From Opitutus sp. (lineage in GTDB: Bacteria > Verrucomicrobiota > Verrucomicrobiia > Opitutales > Opitutaceae), in contig JANPZY010000004.1 in assembly GCA_024707325.1 (NCBI GenBank), forward strand, positions 744,001 to 808,000: a DNA stretch of 64,000 nucleotides, read 5' to 3'. The first letter of the stretch is position 1. The number at the start of each line of letters is the position of its first letter. Under the pieces are notes generated by a model, which worked only from the letters and a program-made list of their open reading frames with translations, did no database searches and was not told the DNA's origin. Position numbers and translations under genes: made by a program. Below, piece by piece: positions 28,602 through 39,774 of the stretch.

Positions 28602-31600
28602 AACGACGCGAACGGCGCGCTCGAGTTGCCCGTCTTCACGGGACCGAAGAGCACGTCGCGCAGCACGCGGATGAGTTCCGTGTGCTCGTAAGGCTTCGCC
28701 ACGACGCCGCGGAAACCGTAGTGGCGATAATTGGCGAGCACGGGATCGCTCGAATAACCGCTGGAGACGATGGCGCGCACTTCGGGATCGATCTCGCGCA
28801 GCAGGCCGATAGCCTCCTTGCCCCCGACTCCCCCGGGCACGGTGAGATCCATGATCACGACCTTGAAAGGCGTGCCCGCTTCGAGTGCGTTGCGATAGAG
28901 GCGGACGGCTTCGGCGCCGTCGGCGGCGCACGTCACGTCGAAACCACAGCGGCGAAGAAGCGTGGAGGCCATGGCGCGGATGACTTCCTCGTCATCCATA
29001 AAGAGCAAACGCCCCGACAGCGTGGCTGGCGGCATCGCCGGCGCAGCGTCCTCCGTCTCCGCTTGCTCCGTCGAGGCCGGCAGCCAGAGACGAAACGTGC
29101 TCCCCTGCCCCAGCTGCGACTCCACCTCGATGTGTCCGCTGTGCTTGCGCACGATCGAATAAACCGCGGCCAATCCCAATCCGCTGCCCGCCTGTTTCGT
29201 CGTGAAATAGGGATCGAAGATGCGCGAGAGGAGATCCGGGCGAATACCGACACCCGTATCCGTGATCTCGATACGCACGTAGGGACCGGGCGTGAGCACG
29301 GGATAATCGATGCCGCCGATATGCTCGTTGAGCGCGCGGAGCTTGATCGTGCCGCCTTCCGGCATCGCCTGCACGGCGTTGATCACGAGGTTTTGCACCA
29401 CGCGTCCGATCTGTCCGCGATCCACGTCGGCCGGCCAGAGGTTGGGCGACAGATTGTAGTCCGCCCGCACGCGCGAACCATGCAGCGCGAACTCCGTCAT
29501 TTCGCGAATGATGTCCGCAAGCTGGACCGAGGAGCGGACGGGCTCACCGCCCTTTGCAAACGTCAGCAACTGCTGCGTGAGATCGCGCGCCCGCAGCGAG
29601 GCGGACTCGGCATTTTGCAGGCTCTTTCCGGCCGGAGACGCGGGGTCGACGTCGAGCTGCGCGATCGAGATGTTGCCCATGATCGCGGTGAGAATGTTGT
29701 TGAAGTCGTGCGCGATGCCGCCGGCGAGAATGCCCACCGATTCGAGCCGCGTGGCGCGCACCAACTCCTGCTCGAGTCGCTCGTGCTCGGTCACGTCGCG
29801 CAGCACGAGCACGGTGCCGATCACCGCACTGTCGGCCGAGTGAATCGGCGCGCAGCAGCCGCGAACCATGCGCCATCCGCCGTTGCCGTTGGAGAGTCTC
29901 GTCTGCGTCGGCAAATCGGCCACATGATCGCCCTCCGCGACACGGCGGACCGGCACTTCGATGCGCTGACCTGTGCGTTCGTCCTCCAGCGTGCACAACT
30001 CGACGACCGGGCGTCCGATCGCGTCCTCCACCGAGCAACCGATCAGATGCGAGGCCGCCGCATTCATGAACTGCACGATGCCGTCCACATCGGTCGTAAT
30101 GACGCCCTCGGTCATCGCGCGCAGCGTGACCGCGAGGCGTTCCTTTTCCGCCGCGAGGTCGGCTTCCGCGCGCTTCAACTCGGACAGATCCACGAACACC
30201 ATCGCCGATTGCTGCAGCTCGAGTCCGTCGTCTCCGATTCCCGACCACCAGCGCATCATCATCGGACGCGTCTCGCCGCCGAAGTCGCGCATCTCGAGCT
30301 CCGCCTCGAGGGTGTTTCGGCCTTCCCAAATCGCGATCAGCGTGCGACGTATCGTCTCGAGCGCCGAGGGTGTCGTGAGCCTGAGTCGACGGTTCCGGAA
30401 GTCTTCGACGTCGCGCGCGCGGAGCATCTTCACCGCGACTTCGTTGGCATCGAGCACGCGCACTTCGCGCGCTGCGGCATGAACACGACGCGGATCGGCG
30501 AGCCAGGCATGGATGTCTTGCACGCCCTCCGTCCGCGCCTGCGCCAGCCATCCACCCACGCCAGAGAAATCCGCCTCGATGATCGCCACCGGCGTGTGCT
30601 GAAAGAGCGTGCGAAACCGACGCTCCGACTCCTGCACGGCGACCTCTGCCTGACGTCGCCCACTGATGTCTGTGACCACGCCAACTAGGCGGAAACGATC
30701 TGCCCCTTGCGGCACGATCGCGACCACCTCTCGCAACCACGTCACACCATCCTCACCCACGACGCGAAATTCCTGCTCGTAGCCGGGCGCACCCGATTTG
30801 AGCGCCGCCCGGGCACGCCGGTGCATCTCCGGCAACTCGGGCACCTGCAGCCGTCTCCAGTCCAGTCCTTCGCTGGCGGGAAGATCGCCAAACAACCGCC
30901 GGTAAAGAGCCGAGCGGGCGGCAAACATGCTCCACGAATACGAATCCCCCTCCACCCGATGCACGTCGCCCTGCCACACGAGGCAGTCCGCGTGATCGAG
31001 GATTTGCTGGAGCTGCGTCTCGCTGGCGACTTTGGCCAGCTCGGCTTCACGACGCTCCGTGATGTCGGTGATAACACCCACCACCTCCCAGCGATTTTCC
31101 GCGATCTGCTGAATGCTCGCCTGCTCGGACAGCCAGATCTCGCCTTCGGGTTTCGAGACGTGAAACACCTGCTCGTATCCACGAAGTTGTGACTCGAACG
31201 CATGCGCCGAGCGCGCCTGCATCTCCGGTAGTTCGGGAACGTTCAGACGCTCCCAGTTGAGCGGGATGTCCTGGTCCGGATCCTTGCCGAAGATCCGCGT
31301 GTAGAGTCGTGAGTTCGGGATGTAAACCGACCAGTGGTATTCGCCATCCTCCGCGCGCTCCACCGTGGCCTGCCAGATCGTGCAATCGGCGCGCTCGAGC
31401 AGTTGCGTGAGACGCTTCTCCACCTGTTGTCGCGCGAGTTCGGCGTTGTGACGCGCCGTCAAATCGGTGACGAGGCCGACCAGCAGCCACTCGTCGGCGG
31501 AGACTTGGCGGATCGAGACCCGCTCGTTGAGCCAGAACCTCCGTCCGTCGCGCGTGGCCTCGAACTCCTGTTCGTAGCCCGGAGCCCCGGAGAGAATCGC

Positions 31601-33220
31601 ATCGGAGCTGCGTCTCGTCATCTCGGGAAGCGAAGGCACGTCGATCATGCTCCACAGTTCCGCGCCCGACATATTTTCGCGGACGCCAAACAGAGCCGGG
31701 AAGAGACGCGATTTCGGCAGCTCGAAGCGCACCCACTTGAGAGCTTCCCCTTCCCGCACCACCCGCGCACGCCAGAGCAAGCAATCGGCGCGCGAAAGAA
31801 TTTCTTCCAGCGTGCGCTCGCTCGCGAGCCGTGCTGCTTCCGCCTGCTGCCGCGCAGTCACGTCGGTCACGATACCGACGAGATACCACTCGCCGGGGCC
31901 CACACGTTTGATCGTGGCTCGTTCGTGCAACCAGAAGGCCTGCTCGCCGCACAGCGCGTGGATGTGTTGTTCGTATCCGGGTTGATCCTGGACGATCGCG
32001 TGCGACGCGGTGACCTCCATCTCTGCGCGCCGCGTCGGCTCCACGATCGTCTCCCACGGCATGACCGGCCAGCGGGCTTCGGGATCGCGTCCAAACAAAG
32101 TCCGATAAAGCGACGACGGCGGCACGGTGAGTGCCCACTGGAGTTGCCCGTCGGCCGACATGAACACGCGGGCATGCCACAACATGAAGTCCGCGGTCTC
32201 CACCACCTGCCGCAACTGCGCCTCGCTGACCTCGCGTGACTCCTTCGCGAGTTGCTGCGACGAGACATCGAGCACCATGCCCTCGACCCGCCACTGGTCT
32301 TCGCCCACGCGCGAGATGGTGACTTTCTCGTGCAACCAGATCACCGCGCTGCCGACGATCACGCGGAAGTCCTGCTCGTAGCCGCTCAGTCCGTGCAGGA
32401 TCGAGTTTCGGCTGCGCGCCTCGATCTCGTGAAACTCCGGGACCATCTCCTCGGTCCACAGCCGGCCATCGCGCGTGTTGTTCGCCGCGGAAATGCGCCG
32501 ATGCAGTTCCGACGGAAACACAAAAAACTTCCATTGCAGCACGCCGCTTGCATCGCGGGCGACGTCCGCCTGCCACACAATGCAATCGACCGCCGAAAGC
32601 AGTTTTTGCAGGCGCTCGTGTGCCTGGCGCCGCGCGGCCTCGGCTTCTCGCAGCGCGGTGATTTCGATCGTGACGCCGGTCAGTCGAAACTGTCCGCCCC
32701 CCAGCGCTTCCAACCTCACGTTCTCGCGCATCCAGCGAGTCACCCCGTCGCGCACGAGGCGAAATTCGAACTGGTAATCCGAACGCCCCTCGCGAATCGC
32801 CGCGCGGCAGCCTTCGTCCATGATCTCCTTGTCAGGCGTTTCGTAGCCGACCCACACCTGGCCGCGTCGCGCGGGCAGGTCGTCGGGAAACAGGCTCTTC
32901 GTCAAAGCCGACGGCTGCACCATGAATTCCCAGGTCCAGTCGCTGTCGTGCAACTGCATCCGCGCCTCCCACAACAGACACTCGGCACGGTCCATCATGA
33001 GCGAGAGCTGTTTGAGCGGCAGCCGTTGCGAGCGCCGGACCAGCCAGATCGAGAGCCCTAAAAACGCAGCCCCCAACAGCACGATGCCCAGGACAGGCGG
33101 CATGACCCAGCCCACGATCTCCGCCGTTCCGGATGTCGACGCCTCCGCGCGCGCGCCACCCACACAGAACAGGACGCACAACAACCAGGAACTCCAACTA
33201 CGCGTGAAGCTGGAAATCAT
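28577..33220 (-). CDS. Hybrid histidine kinase with six tandem Cys-PAS-like units
   Basis: The 1,547-residue protein has a signal peptide or first helix (about 10-25) and a membrane segment (about 37-62). Six tandem units of 132-135 residues follow. Each opens with a motif such as ADCLLWRARV (Cys at about 81, 213, 480, 613 and 746; Phe at 345) and closes with W(Y/L)LVG(I/V)VTDVTAR-like sequence. Two ordinary PAS domains (about 867-1130), a HisKA box GGIAHDFNNILTA, an HATPase (NLVINAVQAMP, DTGVGIRP, GSGLGLA) and a receiver (MDLTVPGG) complete it. It is probably a cytoplasmic multi-input sensor. The frame is intact over 4.6 kb. Confidence 0.93.
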   Translation of the reverse strand: MISSFTRSWSSWLLCVLFCVGGARAEASTSGTAEIVGWVMPPVLGIVLLGAAFLGLSIWLVRRSQRLPLKQLSLMMDRAECLLWEARMQLHDSDWTWEFMVQPSALTKSLFPDDLPARRGQVWVGYETPDKEIMDEGCRAAIREGRSDYQFEFRLVRDGVTRWMRENVRLEALGGGQFRLTGVTIEITALREAEAARRQAHERLQKLLSAVDCIVWQADVARDASGVLQWKFFVFPSELHRRISAANNTRDGRLWTEEMVPEFHEIEARSRNSILHGLSGYEQDFRVIVGSAVIWLHEKVTISRVGEDQWRVEGMVLDVSSQQLAKESREVSEAQLRQVVETADFMLWHARVFMSADGQLQWALTVPPSSLYRTLFGRDPEARWPVMPWETIVEPTRRAEMEVTASHAIVQDQPGYEQHIHALCGEQAFWLHERATIKRVGPGEWYLVGIVTDVTARQQAEAARLASERTLEEILSRADCLLWRARVVREGEALKWVRFELPKSRLFPALFGVRENMSGAELWSMIDVPSLPEMTRRSSDAILSGAPGYEQEFEATRDGRRFWLNERVSIRQVSADEWLLVGLVTDLTARHNAELARQQVEKRLTQLLERADCTIWQATVERAEDGEYHWSVYIPNSRLYTRIFGKDPDQDIPLNWERLNVPELPEMQARSAHAFESQLRGYEQVFHVSKPEGEIWLSEQASIQQIAENRWEVVGVITDITERREAELAKVASETQLQQILDHADCLVWQGDVHRVEGDSYSWSMFAARSALYRRLFGDLPASEGLDWRRLQVPELPEMHRRARAALKSGAPGYEQEFRVVGEDGVTWLREVVAIVPQGADRFRLVGVVTDISGRRQAEVAVQESERRFRTLFQHTPVAIIEADFSGVGGWLAQARTEGVQDIHAWLADPRRVHAAAREVRVLDANEVAVKMLRARDVEDFRNRRLRLTTPSALETIRRTLIAIWEGRNTLEAELEMRDFGGETRPMMMRWWSGIGDDGLELQQSAMVFVDLSELKRAEADLAAEKERLAVTLRAMTEGVITTDVDGIVQFMNAAASHLIGCSVEDAIGRPVVELCTLEDERTGQRIEVPVRRVAEGDHVADLPTQTRLSNGNGGWRMVRGCCAPIHSADSAVIGTVLVLRDVTEHERLEQELVRATRLESVGILAGGIAHDFNNILTAIMGNISIAQLDVDPASPAGKSLQNAESASLRARDLTQQLLTFAKGGEPVRSSVQLADIIREMTEFALHGSRVRADYNLSPNLWPADVDRGQIGRVVQNLVINAVQAMPEGGTIKLRALNEHIGGIDYPVLTPGPYVRIEITDTGVGIRPDLLSRIFDPYFTTKQAGSGLGLAAVYSIVRKHSGHIEVESQLGQGSTFRLWLPASTEQAETEDAAPAMPPATLSGRLLFMDDEEVIRAMASTLLRRCGFDVTCAADGAEAVRLYRNALEAGTPFKVVIMDLTVPGGVGGKEAIGLLREIDPEVRAIVSSGYSSDPVLANYRHYGFRGVVAKPYEHTELIRVLRDVLFGPVKTGNSSAPFASFQVNPRQN

Positions 33221-33373
33221 CGCGGGGTCACCTCATCTCACCCCTGCTGCCAATCACTGTCCAGATACAATTCGGCACACCTTCCCATCGGCACGCAAAG
33301 CAACGGCTTGAGCGGCTCACGAGCCCGTCCTCGGTTTGACAAAACCCTCGATTCGCCGACGAATTCCCAGTCC

Positions 33374-34411
33374 ATGTCCAAGCGCGCCGTCCTTCTCGTC
33401 AACCTCGGCTCTCCCGATTCCACGTCGATCCCTGACGTTACCCGCTACTTGCGCGAATTTCTCGGCGACGAGCGCGTGATCGACAAGCCCGCCCAGCCTT
33501 TTCGGACGTTTCTCGTCAACCAGATCATCATCCGCAAACGCGTCGCCAACTCCGCGCACGCTTATGAGCAGATTTGGACCGAACGCGGCTCGCCGCTGAT
33601 TCTGATTTCACAGAGCGTGCGTGACAAACTCGCCGCCTCGCTCGACGCAGACACGCCGGTGTATCTGGCAATGCGATACGGCAATCCGTCCATCGCATCC
33701 GTGATGGCGCAGATCGCGGCTGACGGCATCGAGGAACTGCTCCTTTTCCCGCAGTATCCGCACTACGCGATGTCGTCGTGGGAAACCGTCGTGGTGAAAG
33801 TCTACGAGGAAGCCGCTCGTCTGGCCCCGCAGCTCCGCGTCGAGTGCGTGCAGCCGTTCTATCAGGACGAGGACTACATCGAGGCGCTTTACGCGGTTTC
33901 GGCTCCCTATTTCGAGAAGCCGCACGATCTGGTGCTTTTCAGTTACCACGGCATTCCCGAGCGACACCTGCGCAAGGCCGACTCCTCGCACGCGCACTGC
34001 ACGATCGTGAAGGATTGTTGCACCACCTGCTCGCCGGTGCACAGCACGTGCTACCGTGCGCAAGTGCTCACCACCGCGCGCCTGCTCGCCGCGCGCGCCG
34101 GCATCCCGGCCGAGCGCAGCATGGTCACGTTTCAATCGCGACTCGTGGGCGAACCGTGGCTCTCTCCCTACACCGACCAGACGCTGCGCGAACTTCCGAA
34201 GCAGGGTAAGAAACGTGTGCTCGTGCTTTGCCCCGCGTTCGTCGCCGACTGCCTCGAGACACTGGAGGAAATCCGCGGCGAAGGCGCCGAGATCTTCCAC
34301 GAAGCGGGCGGCGAATCGTTCGAACAAATCCCCTGCCTCAACGATCAGGCTCCCTATATCGATTTCCTCGCCAAGCGTGTGCGCAACTGGCTAGCGTCTC
34401 GCCCGCGTTGA
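33374..34411 (+). CDS. hemH: Ferrochelatase
   Basis: The 345-residue protein inserts Fe2+ into protoporphyrin or coproporphyrin at the end of heme synthesis. It has the N-terminal LLVNLGSPDS, the active-site motif FSYHGIPERHL, and the late conserved FVADCLETLEEI with the catalytic Glu region. The ATG at 33374 is chosen because the conserved fold starts there. A Cys-rich loop (HCTIVKDCCTTC, then STCYRAQ) follows the active-site His and may hold an iron-sulfur cluster, as described for some bacterial enzymes. Its stop overlaps the next gene. Confidence 0.93.
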   Translation: MSKRAVLLVNLGSPDSTSIPDVTRYLREFLGDERVIDKPAQPFRTFLVNQIIIRKRVANSAHAYEQIWTERGSPLILISQSVRDKLAASLDADTPVYLAMRYGNPSIASVMAQIAADGIEELLLFPQYPHYAMSSWETVVVKVYEEAARLAPQLRVECVQPFYQDEDYIEALYAVSAPYFEKPHDLVLFSYHGIPERHLRKADSSHAHCTIVKDCCTTCSPVHSTCYRAQVLTTARLLAARAGIPAERSMVTFQSRLVGEPWLSPYTDQTLRELPKQGKKRVLVLCPAFVADCLETLEEIRGEGAEIFHEAGGESFEQIPCLNDQAPYIDFLAKRVRNWLASRPR

Positions 34412-37077
34412 ACGATTCGCCGTCCACCGATCCCGTTGAATCCGTCGCACCCCGCCCAAACGGCGAGCTGGCGGCTGTTTTCATTCTCGACGCAAACGGA
34501 CTGATCACCACCGCGTCCGCCGCCGCCCACACGCTGTGGGAAACCGCTGGCGAAGGTCTGCTCGGCACACCGTTCGCGAACCTGTTTGTTTTCGAAGTGG
34601 TGTCGGACGAGCCCGGTTGGCTCGCCGCGCAATGGGAAGTCCTGCTCGGCGCCACGCTCGACCAAGCCACCGAGCTGCAGATTCACACGCGCGGTGGTTC
34701 GACGCGAAATGTCCGCGTGCGGATCGAGCCCCTGGCCACGCCGTCCTACCTCGCCACGGTTCAGCCCGTGGCCACCGGGCCCGCGACTGACGCCACCAGC
34801 GAAGGCATTTTCAGTCTGCTCTCGCAACACGCGGGCGCCGGGTTCTTCGAACTCGATTTCACGACCGGTCGCGTCAACTACTCGCCCGGCTGGAAAAAAA
34901 TCCTCGGCTACTACGGCGACGAGCTGCCCGACACGCTCGATACCTGGCGCGAGTTGATTCATCCCGACGACTCGGCCGCCGCGCCGGACCGGCTCGGGCG
35001 AAAACTCACGGTCGGCGTGCGCGCCATCAATCTCGAGTTTCGCATGCGGCACCGCCTCGGCCACTGGGTGTGGATCCAGTGCATCGGCGTGCAGGTGATC
35101 GCGGCCAACGGCACGCTCGAACGCGTCGCCGGCATGCACCTCGACATCACCGAGCGCAAGGAACTCGAGGAAGCCAGCGTCGCCGCCGACGAACGACTCG
35201 AACAACTCGGCACGGTCGGTCCGCTCGGACTCTTCGATCTCGATTTCGCGCACCAGCGTTTCTGGTTCTCACCGGGCTGGTTCAAGCTGCTCGGCTATCG
35301 CGACGCCGAACTGCCGGAGGAGCTTTCCACGTTCGCCGCAGCCGTGCCGCCGGAGGACATGCCGGGCGGCATCGAGACGTGGCTGCAGCTGCGCGCACCG
35401 GGGCTTTCGGCCTTCGTCGAACCGGAGCAACTCGTGGGCAGGGACGGACGCCGCATCACCGTGCTCCTCGGCGCCCAGCGCACGCTCACGAAACGCCGCG
35501 AACTGGCGCGCGTGACCGGCTTCATCTGCCTGCCGCCGCGTCTGCCCGTGCCGGAGGAGACCGAATCGCTTCCGACGTCGCTCATTCGCGACGCGCTCGA
35601 CGCGCTTTCCGAAGGTCTGCTCATCACCGACGCGACCGGGAAAATCCTTCATCTCAATACCACCGCGGCACGCCTTCTCACGGTCACAACCGACCTAGCA
35701 CGCGGCCAGCCGGTCGCGGATTATTTCCGCCTCCTGAATCGCGAGAGCGGCCGCCCCGGCGACGATCCGTGCGAACGCGCACTCACTGCCGATCAGCCGC
35801 TGCCGCTCATTGCGGAACACTCACTCGCCCCCCCCTGCACGCGGACGCCGAGGCGAAGCCGATCGTGTGGACGGCGCGTGCCTCTTTCGACGCCACCGGC
35901 AAACCGCTCGGTGTCGCGATTGTTTTCCGCGATCCCGACGAGATGAACCTCACGCCGGAGGAACTCGTGAAAGCCAACCGCCTCGAGTCGCTTGGTCTCC
36001 TCGCGAGCGGCGTCGCGCACGATTTCAACAATCTCCTCACCACGATTCTCGCGGGCGTCTCGCTCGCGAAGGACAATCGCGACACCTCCGCGCTTGGCGA
36101 CAGCGAGCACGCGTGCATTGCGGCAAAGGGACTCACCCGCCAGCTGCTCGCGTTCGCGAAAGGCGGCGTGGGCACGCAGACCGTCGTCGCGCCCGGCGAC
36201 ATCGTGAACGATTCGCTGAAGCTCGCCGCCGCCGGTTCGACCGCCGAGGTTGCGCTCGAAATCGCGGAAAACGTCCACCCGGTTCGCGTCGATCGCGCGC
36301 AGATTCTGCAGGTTTTCCAAAACCTCGTCGTCAACGCGCTCCAGGCGATGCCGCCGCCGCCCCATCGCCCGCGGTTGCATATCCATGTTTCGAATACATC
36401 GCTCGCCGACGAACAGATCCCGCTGCTCGCCGCCGGTGACTACGTGGAGTTCCAGGTGCGCGACAACGCCAGCGGCATCGCGCCCGAAAACCTGCCGAAG
36501 ATCTTCGATCCGTTTTTCACCACGAAGAAACATGGCACGGGGCTCGGCCTCGCCACCGTGCTCTCGATCGTGCGCAAACACGGCGGCCAGATCGGCGTCG
36601 ATTCGAGCGTGGGCGTCGGCACGGTGTTCACCGTTTATCTTCCCCCGCGCCGACGCGCCGATCGAGGTCCAGGCACGCAAGGCTCCCACGCTCCGTTTCG
36701 GCACCGGCCGCGTGTTGTTCATGGATGACGATCCGAAGATCTCGTCGCTCACCGCGACGATGCTTCAGAGTCTCGACTACAAATACGATCTCGCGCGCAA
36801 CGGCGAGGAAGCCATCGCGCTCTACCAGCGCTATCTCAACATCGGGCGCCCCTACGACGCCGTCCTCCTCGACATCACCGTCGTCGGCGGCATGGGCGGC
36901 GAGGAGTGTTTCCGTGCGCTGCGCTCGCTGGATCCCGACGTCCGCGCGATCGTCTCGAGCGGTTACGACAACGACGACATGGCGCGCCGTTTCCTCGACA
37001 TGGGCTTCTGCGGTTATCTCACGAAACCCTACCGCGTCGCCGAACTCGGCAAAGTCCTGAAAACAGTCCTCGGCTGA
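34408..37077 (+). pseudogene. Hybrid histidine kinase with PAS domains and receiver, two frame breaks
   Basis: Three frames make one protein of about 889 residues. PAS domains lie at the N-terminus, including FFELDFTTGRVNYSPGWKKI (split at TTG) and FDLDFAHQRFWFSPGWFKLLG (split at QRF). A kinase core follows (LASGVAHDFNNLLTT, NLVVNALQAMP, GTGLGLATV), then a receiver (RVLFMDDDPK, VLLDITVVGG, YLTKPYR). The breaks lie at the C8 run 35828-35835 (one C missing) and the C5 run 36642-36646 (one C extra). Both are homopolymers, so the gene may be intact in the cell. The TTG start at 34408 overlaps the hemH stop. Confidence 0.82.
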
Positions 37078-37111
37078 ACGACGCGGAGGTCGCCCGTTTC
37101 GTTCGAGCGGT

Positions 37112-38780
37112 TCACGCCGCTCCGCTCAGCAACGCACGCGCTCGTTCGGCCGCCGACTCAAGATCGGCTGCGATGTTGTCGCGTCCGACTTCGTCCAGAA
37201 AACCAGCCTTCTCCATGAGGAAATAAGGCTGCGTGTGCGGACCGCAGAGGATCAGGTGACGCTTGTGCCGCTTCAGTTTCGCGTGGAGATCCTCCAGGCG
37301 CGCGAGCGCTGTCGCATCGAGCGCGGTGACCGCGGCCATGTGCAAAATCACCACGCGCGTCTCGCCGCCCGCACGGCGCAGCACGGTCTCGATCTTGTCC
37401 GCCGCACCGAAAAGCAGCGCGCCAAACACGCGGTAAACGACGACCTCCTTCGGCAGGTTTTTCACCGTCGCGTGATCGCTCGTCGTGCCGTCGCCGGTCA
37501 TCGACTGCACTTCCGTCGTGTCCGCCACGCGCTTCACGAAGAGCGCGGCCGCGAGGATCATGCCGATGCCCACCGCCGTCGACAGATCGAACGCCACGGT
37601 CAGCGCAAACGTCGTCAAAAACACCAACGCATCGCCGCGTGGCCGGCGCTTCAACAGGCGAAACTCGTCCCACTCGCCCATCCGCCACGCCACCACGATC
37701 AGCACTGCCGCGAGGGTCGCGAGAGGAATGCTCCCCGCGAGCGGCGCCGCCACGAGTAAAACGATCAGGAGAAAAAACCGCGTGCACCATGCCTGCGACC
37801 GGAGAAGTCGCGCCGTTGCGCACATTCGTTGCCGTGCGCGCGATCACTCCGGTCACCGGAATGCCGCCGACGAGCGGCACCACGAAGTTCGCCGCGCCCT
37901 GCGCCATCAGCTCCTGATTCGAGTCGTGGCGATCGTCGATCAATCCGTCGGCCACCACCGCCGAGAGCAGCGATTCGATCGAACCGAGCATCGCGATCGT
38001 GAACGCCGGCGCGATCAAGCTGTCCAGCGTCCGCCAGTCGAAACTCGGCCACGACACGCTCGGCAATCCCTGCGGGATGCCGCCGAACCGGCTCGCGATT
38101 GTATCCACGGGCCAATGACAAAGTGAGACGAACACCGTCGCCAGCACCACCGCGACGATCGAGCCGGGCACATGGCGGCTCCATTTTTTCGGCCAGGTCA
38201 AAATCACTGCGAGCGACACCACGGCGACGAGCGTCGTGTGCCAATCCCAGCTCGGCAGCGCGCGTGCGAGCGCGACCACTTTCGGCAGAAACTCCGGCGG
38301 CTCCACGAGCTTCAGTCCGAAAAACCCCGCCACCTGCGTGCTCAAAATCGTCACTGCGATGCCGCACGTGAACCCCATCGTCACCGGCATCGGGATGAAG
38401 CGGATCAACGACCCGAGCCGCAGCGCGCCCATCGCAAACATGATGGTGCCGGCGAGCATCGTGCAGATCAGCAGATTCTGCAGTCCATACCGCGCGCCCA
38501 CGAGCGCCACGAGGCCGACAAACGCGCCCGCCGGTCCGCCGATCTGCACGCGCGAGCCTCCGAGCGCGGACACGATGAAGCCGCCTACGATGCCCGTATA
38601 AAGTCCGGCCGCGGGCGTCACACCCGACGCGATGCCGAGACCGATGCAGAGCGACAACGCGACGACGCCCACGGTCAGTCCCGCGAACACATCTTTGACG
38701 AAACGTTCCCGCGAGTAGTCCTGCAGGCACGTCAGCAATTTCGGTTTGAACGAAAAATACCCACCGTCGGTAGCATTCAT
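37112..38780 (-). pseudogene. SulP-family anion transporter with STAS domain, one frame break
   Basis: The N-terminal part has the SulP membrane core (AGLTVGVVALSLCIGLGIASG split at ALS, ALGGSRVQIGGPAGAFVG) with about ten helices. The C-terminal part has a last pair of helices and a cytoplasmic STAS domain (VVILHMAAVTALDATALARL, ILCGPHTQPY). The frame breaks at the six-A run 37772-37777 on the plus strand; one T fewer on the coding strand joins MVHAVF to LLIVLLVAAPLAG. The corrected protein has about 556 residues, normal for sulfate, bicarbonate or other anion carriers of the family. Confidence 0.85.
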
Positions 38781-38845
38781 GGCGACCACGCAGCCTGCGC
38801 CATTTGCCCCGTCCCATCAAGGGCCGACCCTGCGCACGCCTTGTC

Positions 38846-39457
38846 TTACTCGCGCCAAGTAAATGCGTGGCACAGCGCAACGCCTGCGGCGTCCGCCTCG
38901 TCCGATGCGAGCGGCCGGCCGTGTCCGAGCAGCGCCATCACCGTGCGCGCCACCTGCTCCTTGCTCGCGCGACCCGCACCCACCACCGCCTGCTTCACAC
39001 GGAGCGGCGCATATTCGAACACCGGCAAATCCCGCAGCGCCGCCGCCGAAATTGCCGCGCCGCGCGCCGCGCCGAGAATCTGCGCCGTCTGAAAATTCTG
39101 CACGTAGATGGTTTGTTCGAGCGCCACGTGTCGCACCTCCGCTGCATCGAGGAACTGCCCGACCGCGCGATGAATCTCGCCCAGCGCATGCGCCATCGTC
39201 TGACGCGCCGGCACCTGAACCGTTTGACAGCGCAACATCACCGGCGACCGTCTCGGTGCGAATTCCACCAGCGCCAAACCTGTGCCGCGCAACGACGGGT
39301 CGATGCCCAGCACGACCCCCGAAAACGCCGCGCGTGGTTTCAACGCCAGACTTCCCTGAAACGAATCCGCCGCCGCACGCGGCAACGGCGACGCCGCCGG
39401 CAGGGGTTTCCCCGCCAGCTTAGCCGCCCACATTTGCCGGACATTCATGCGCGCCAT
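38846..39457 (-). CDS. ruvC: Holliday junction resolvase RuvC
   Basis: The protein has the RuvC acidic residues in order: Asp in [11 protein letters not shown], Glu in [10 protein letters not shown], and the pair in [14 protein letters not shown]. It cleaves Holliday junctions with RuvAB. The 203 residues include an N-terminal extension of about 45 residues ([19 protein letters not shown]) before the usual start. The frame is open further upstream only because it enters repeat array 4; the ATGs at 39457 and 39448 are the realistic starts. Confidence 0.92.
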   Translation of the reverse strand: MARMNVRQMWAAKLAGKPLPAASPLPRAAADSFQGSLALKPRAAFSGVVLGIDPSLRGTGLALVEFAPRRSPVMLRCQTVQVPARQTMAHALGEIHRAVGQFLDAAEVRHVALEQTIYVQNFQTAQILGAARGAAISAAALRDLPVFEYAPLRVKQAVVGAGRASKEQVARTVMALLGHGRPLASDEADAAGVALCHAFTWRE

Positions 39458-39512
39458 GCTCACGTGGTAGCGCCCCACCCGCCGCACGCGAAGCTCAAAA
39501 GAAAAACGCCCC

Positions 39513-39764
39513 GATCCGCACTCGGGCACGCATAGTCGCGACCTTGTGCGCACCTTGGCTCGACTCGGTCCGCACTGTGCCCCGACCCGGTGCAGACTTT
39601 GGCCCGACCCGCTCCGCATTCGGGCACGACTCGATCAGCACCTCGTCGCGACCGCGTCCGCATCGTGGCGCAACTCGGTCCAAACCTCGTCGCAACTATG
39701 CCGGACCTCCGGACACCCATGTCCGCACCATCGCCCGGCCGTGAGCGCACCTCGTCTCGACCAT
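39513..39764 (-). repeat. 22-bp repeat array 4 (about 11.5 units)
   Basis: Units in the array-2 orientation begin at 39546 (GTGCGCACC-TTG-GCTCGACTCG, close to the family consensus) and continue at 39568, 39590, 39612, 39634, 39656 and 39678. A 21-bp unit at 39700 and units at 39721 and 39743 follow. An extra 11-bp half unit (39535-39545) separates the first unit at 39513 from the rest, which shows that the 11-bp half is a real subunit. The array lies between ruvC and the TauE gene, upstream of the ruvC start. Confidence 0.9.
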
Positions 39765-39774
39765 GTCCCTTTTT

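Noticed and set aside
39458-39619. RuvC starting far upstream inside array 4
   Set aside because: The extra residues are the Arg-rich translation of 22-bp repeats and show no similarity to RuvC.
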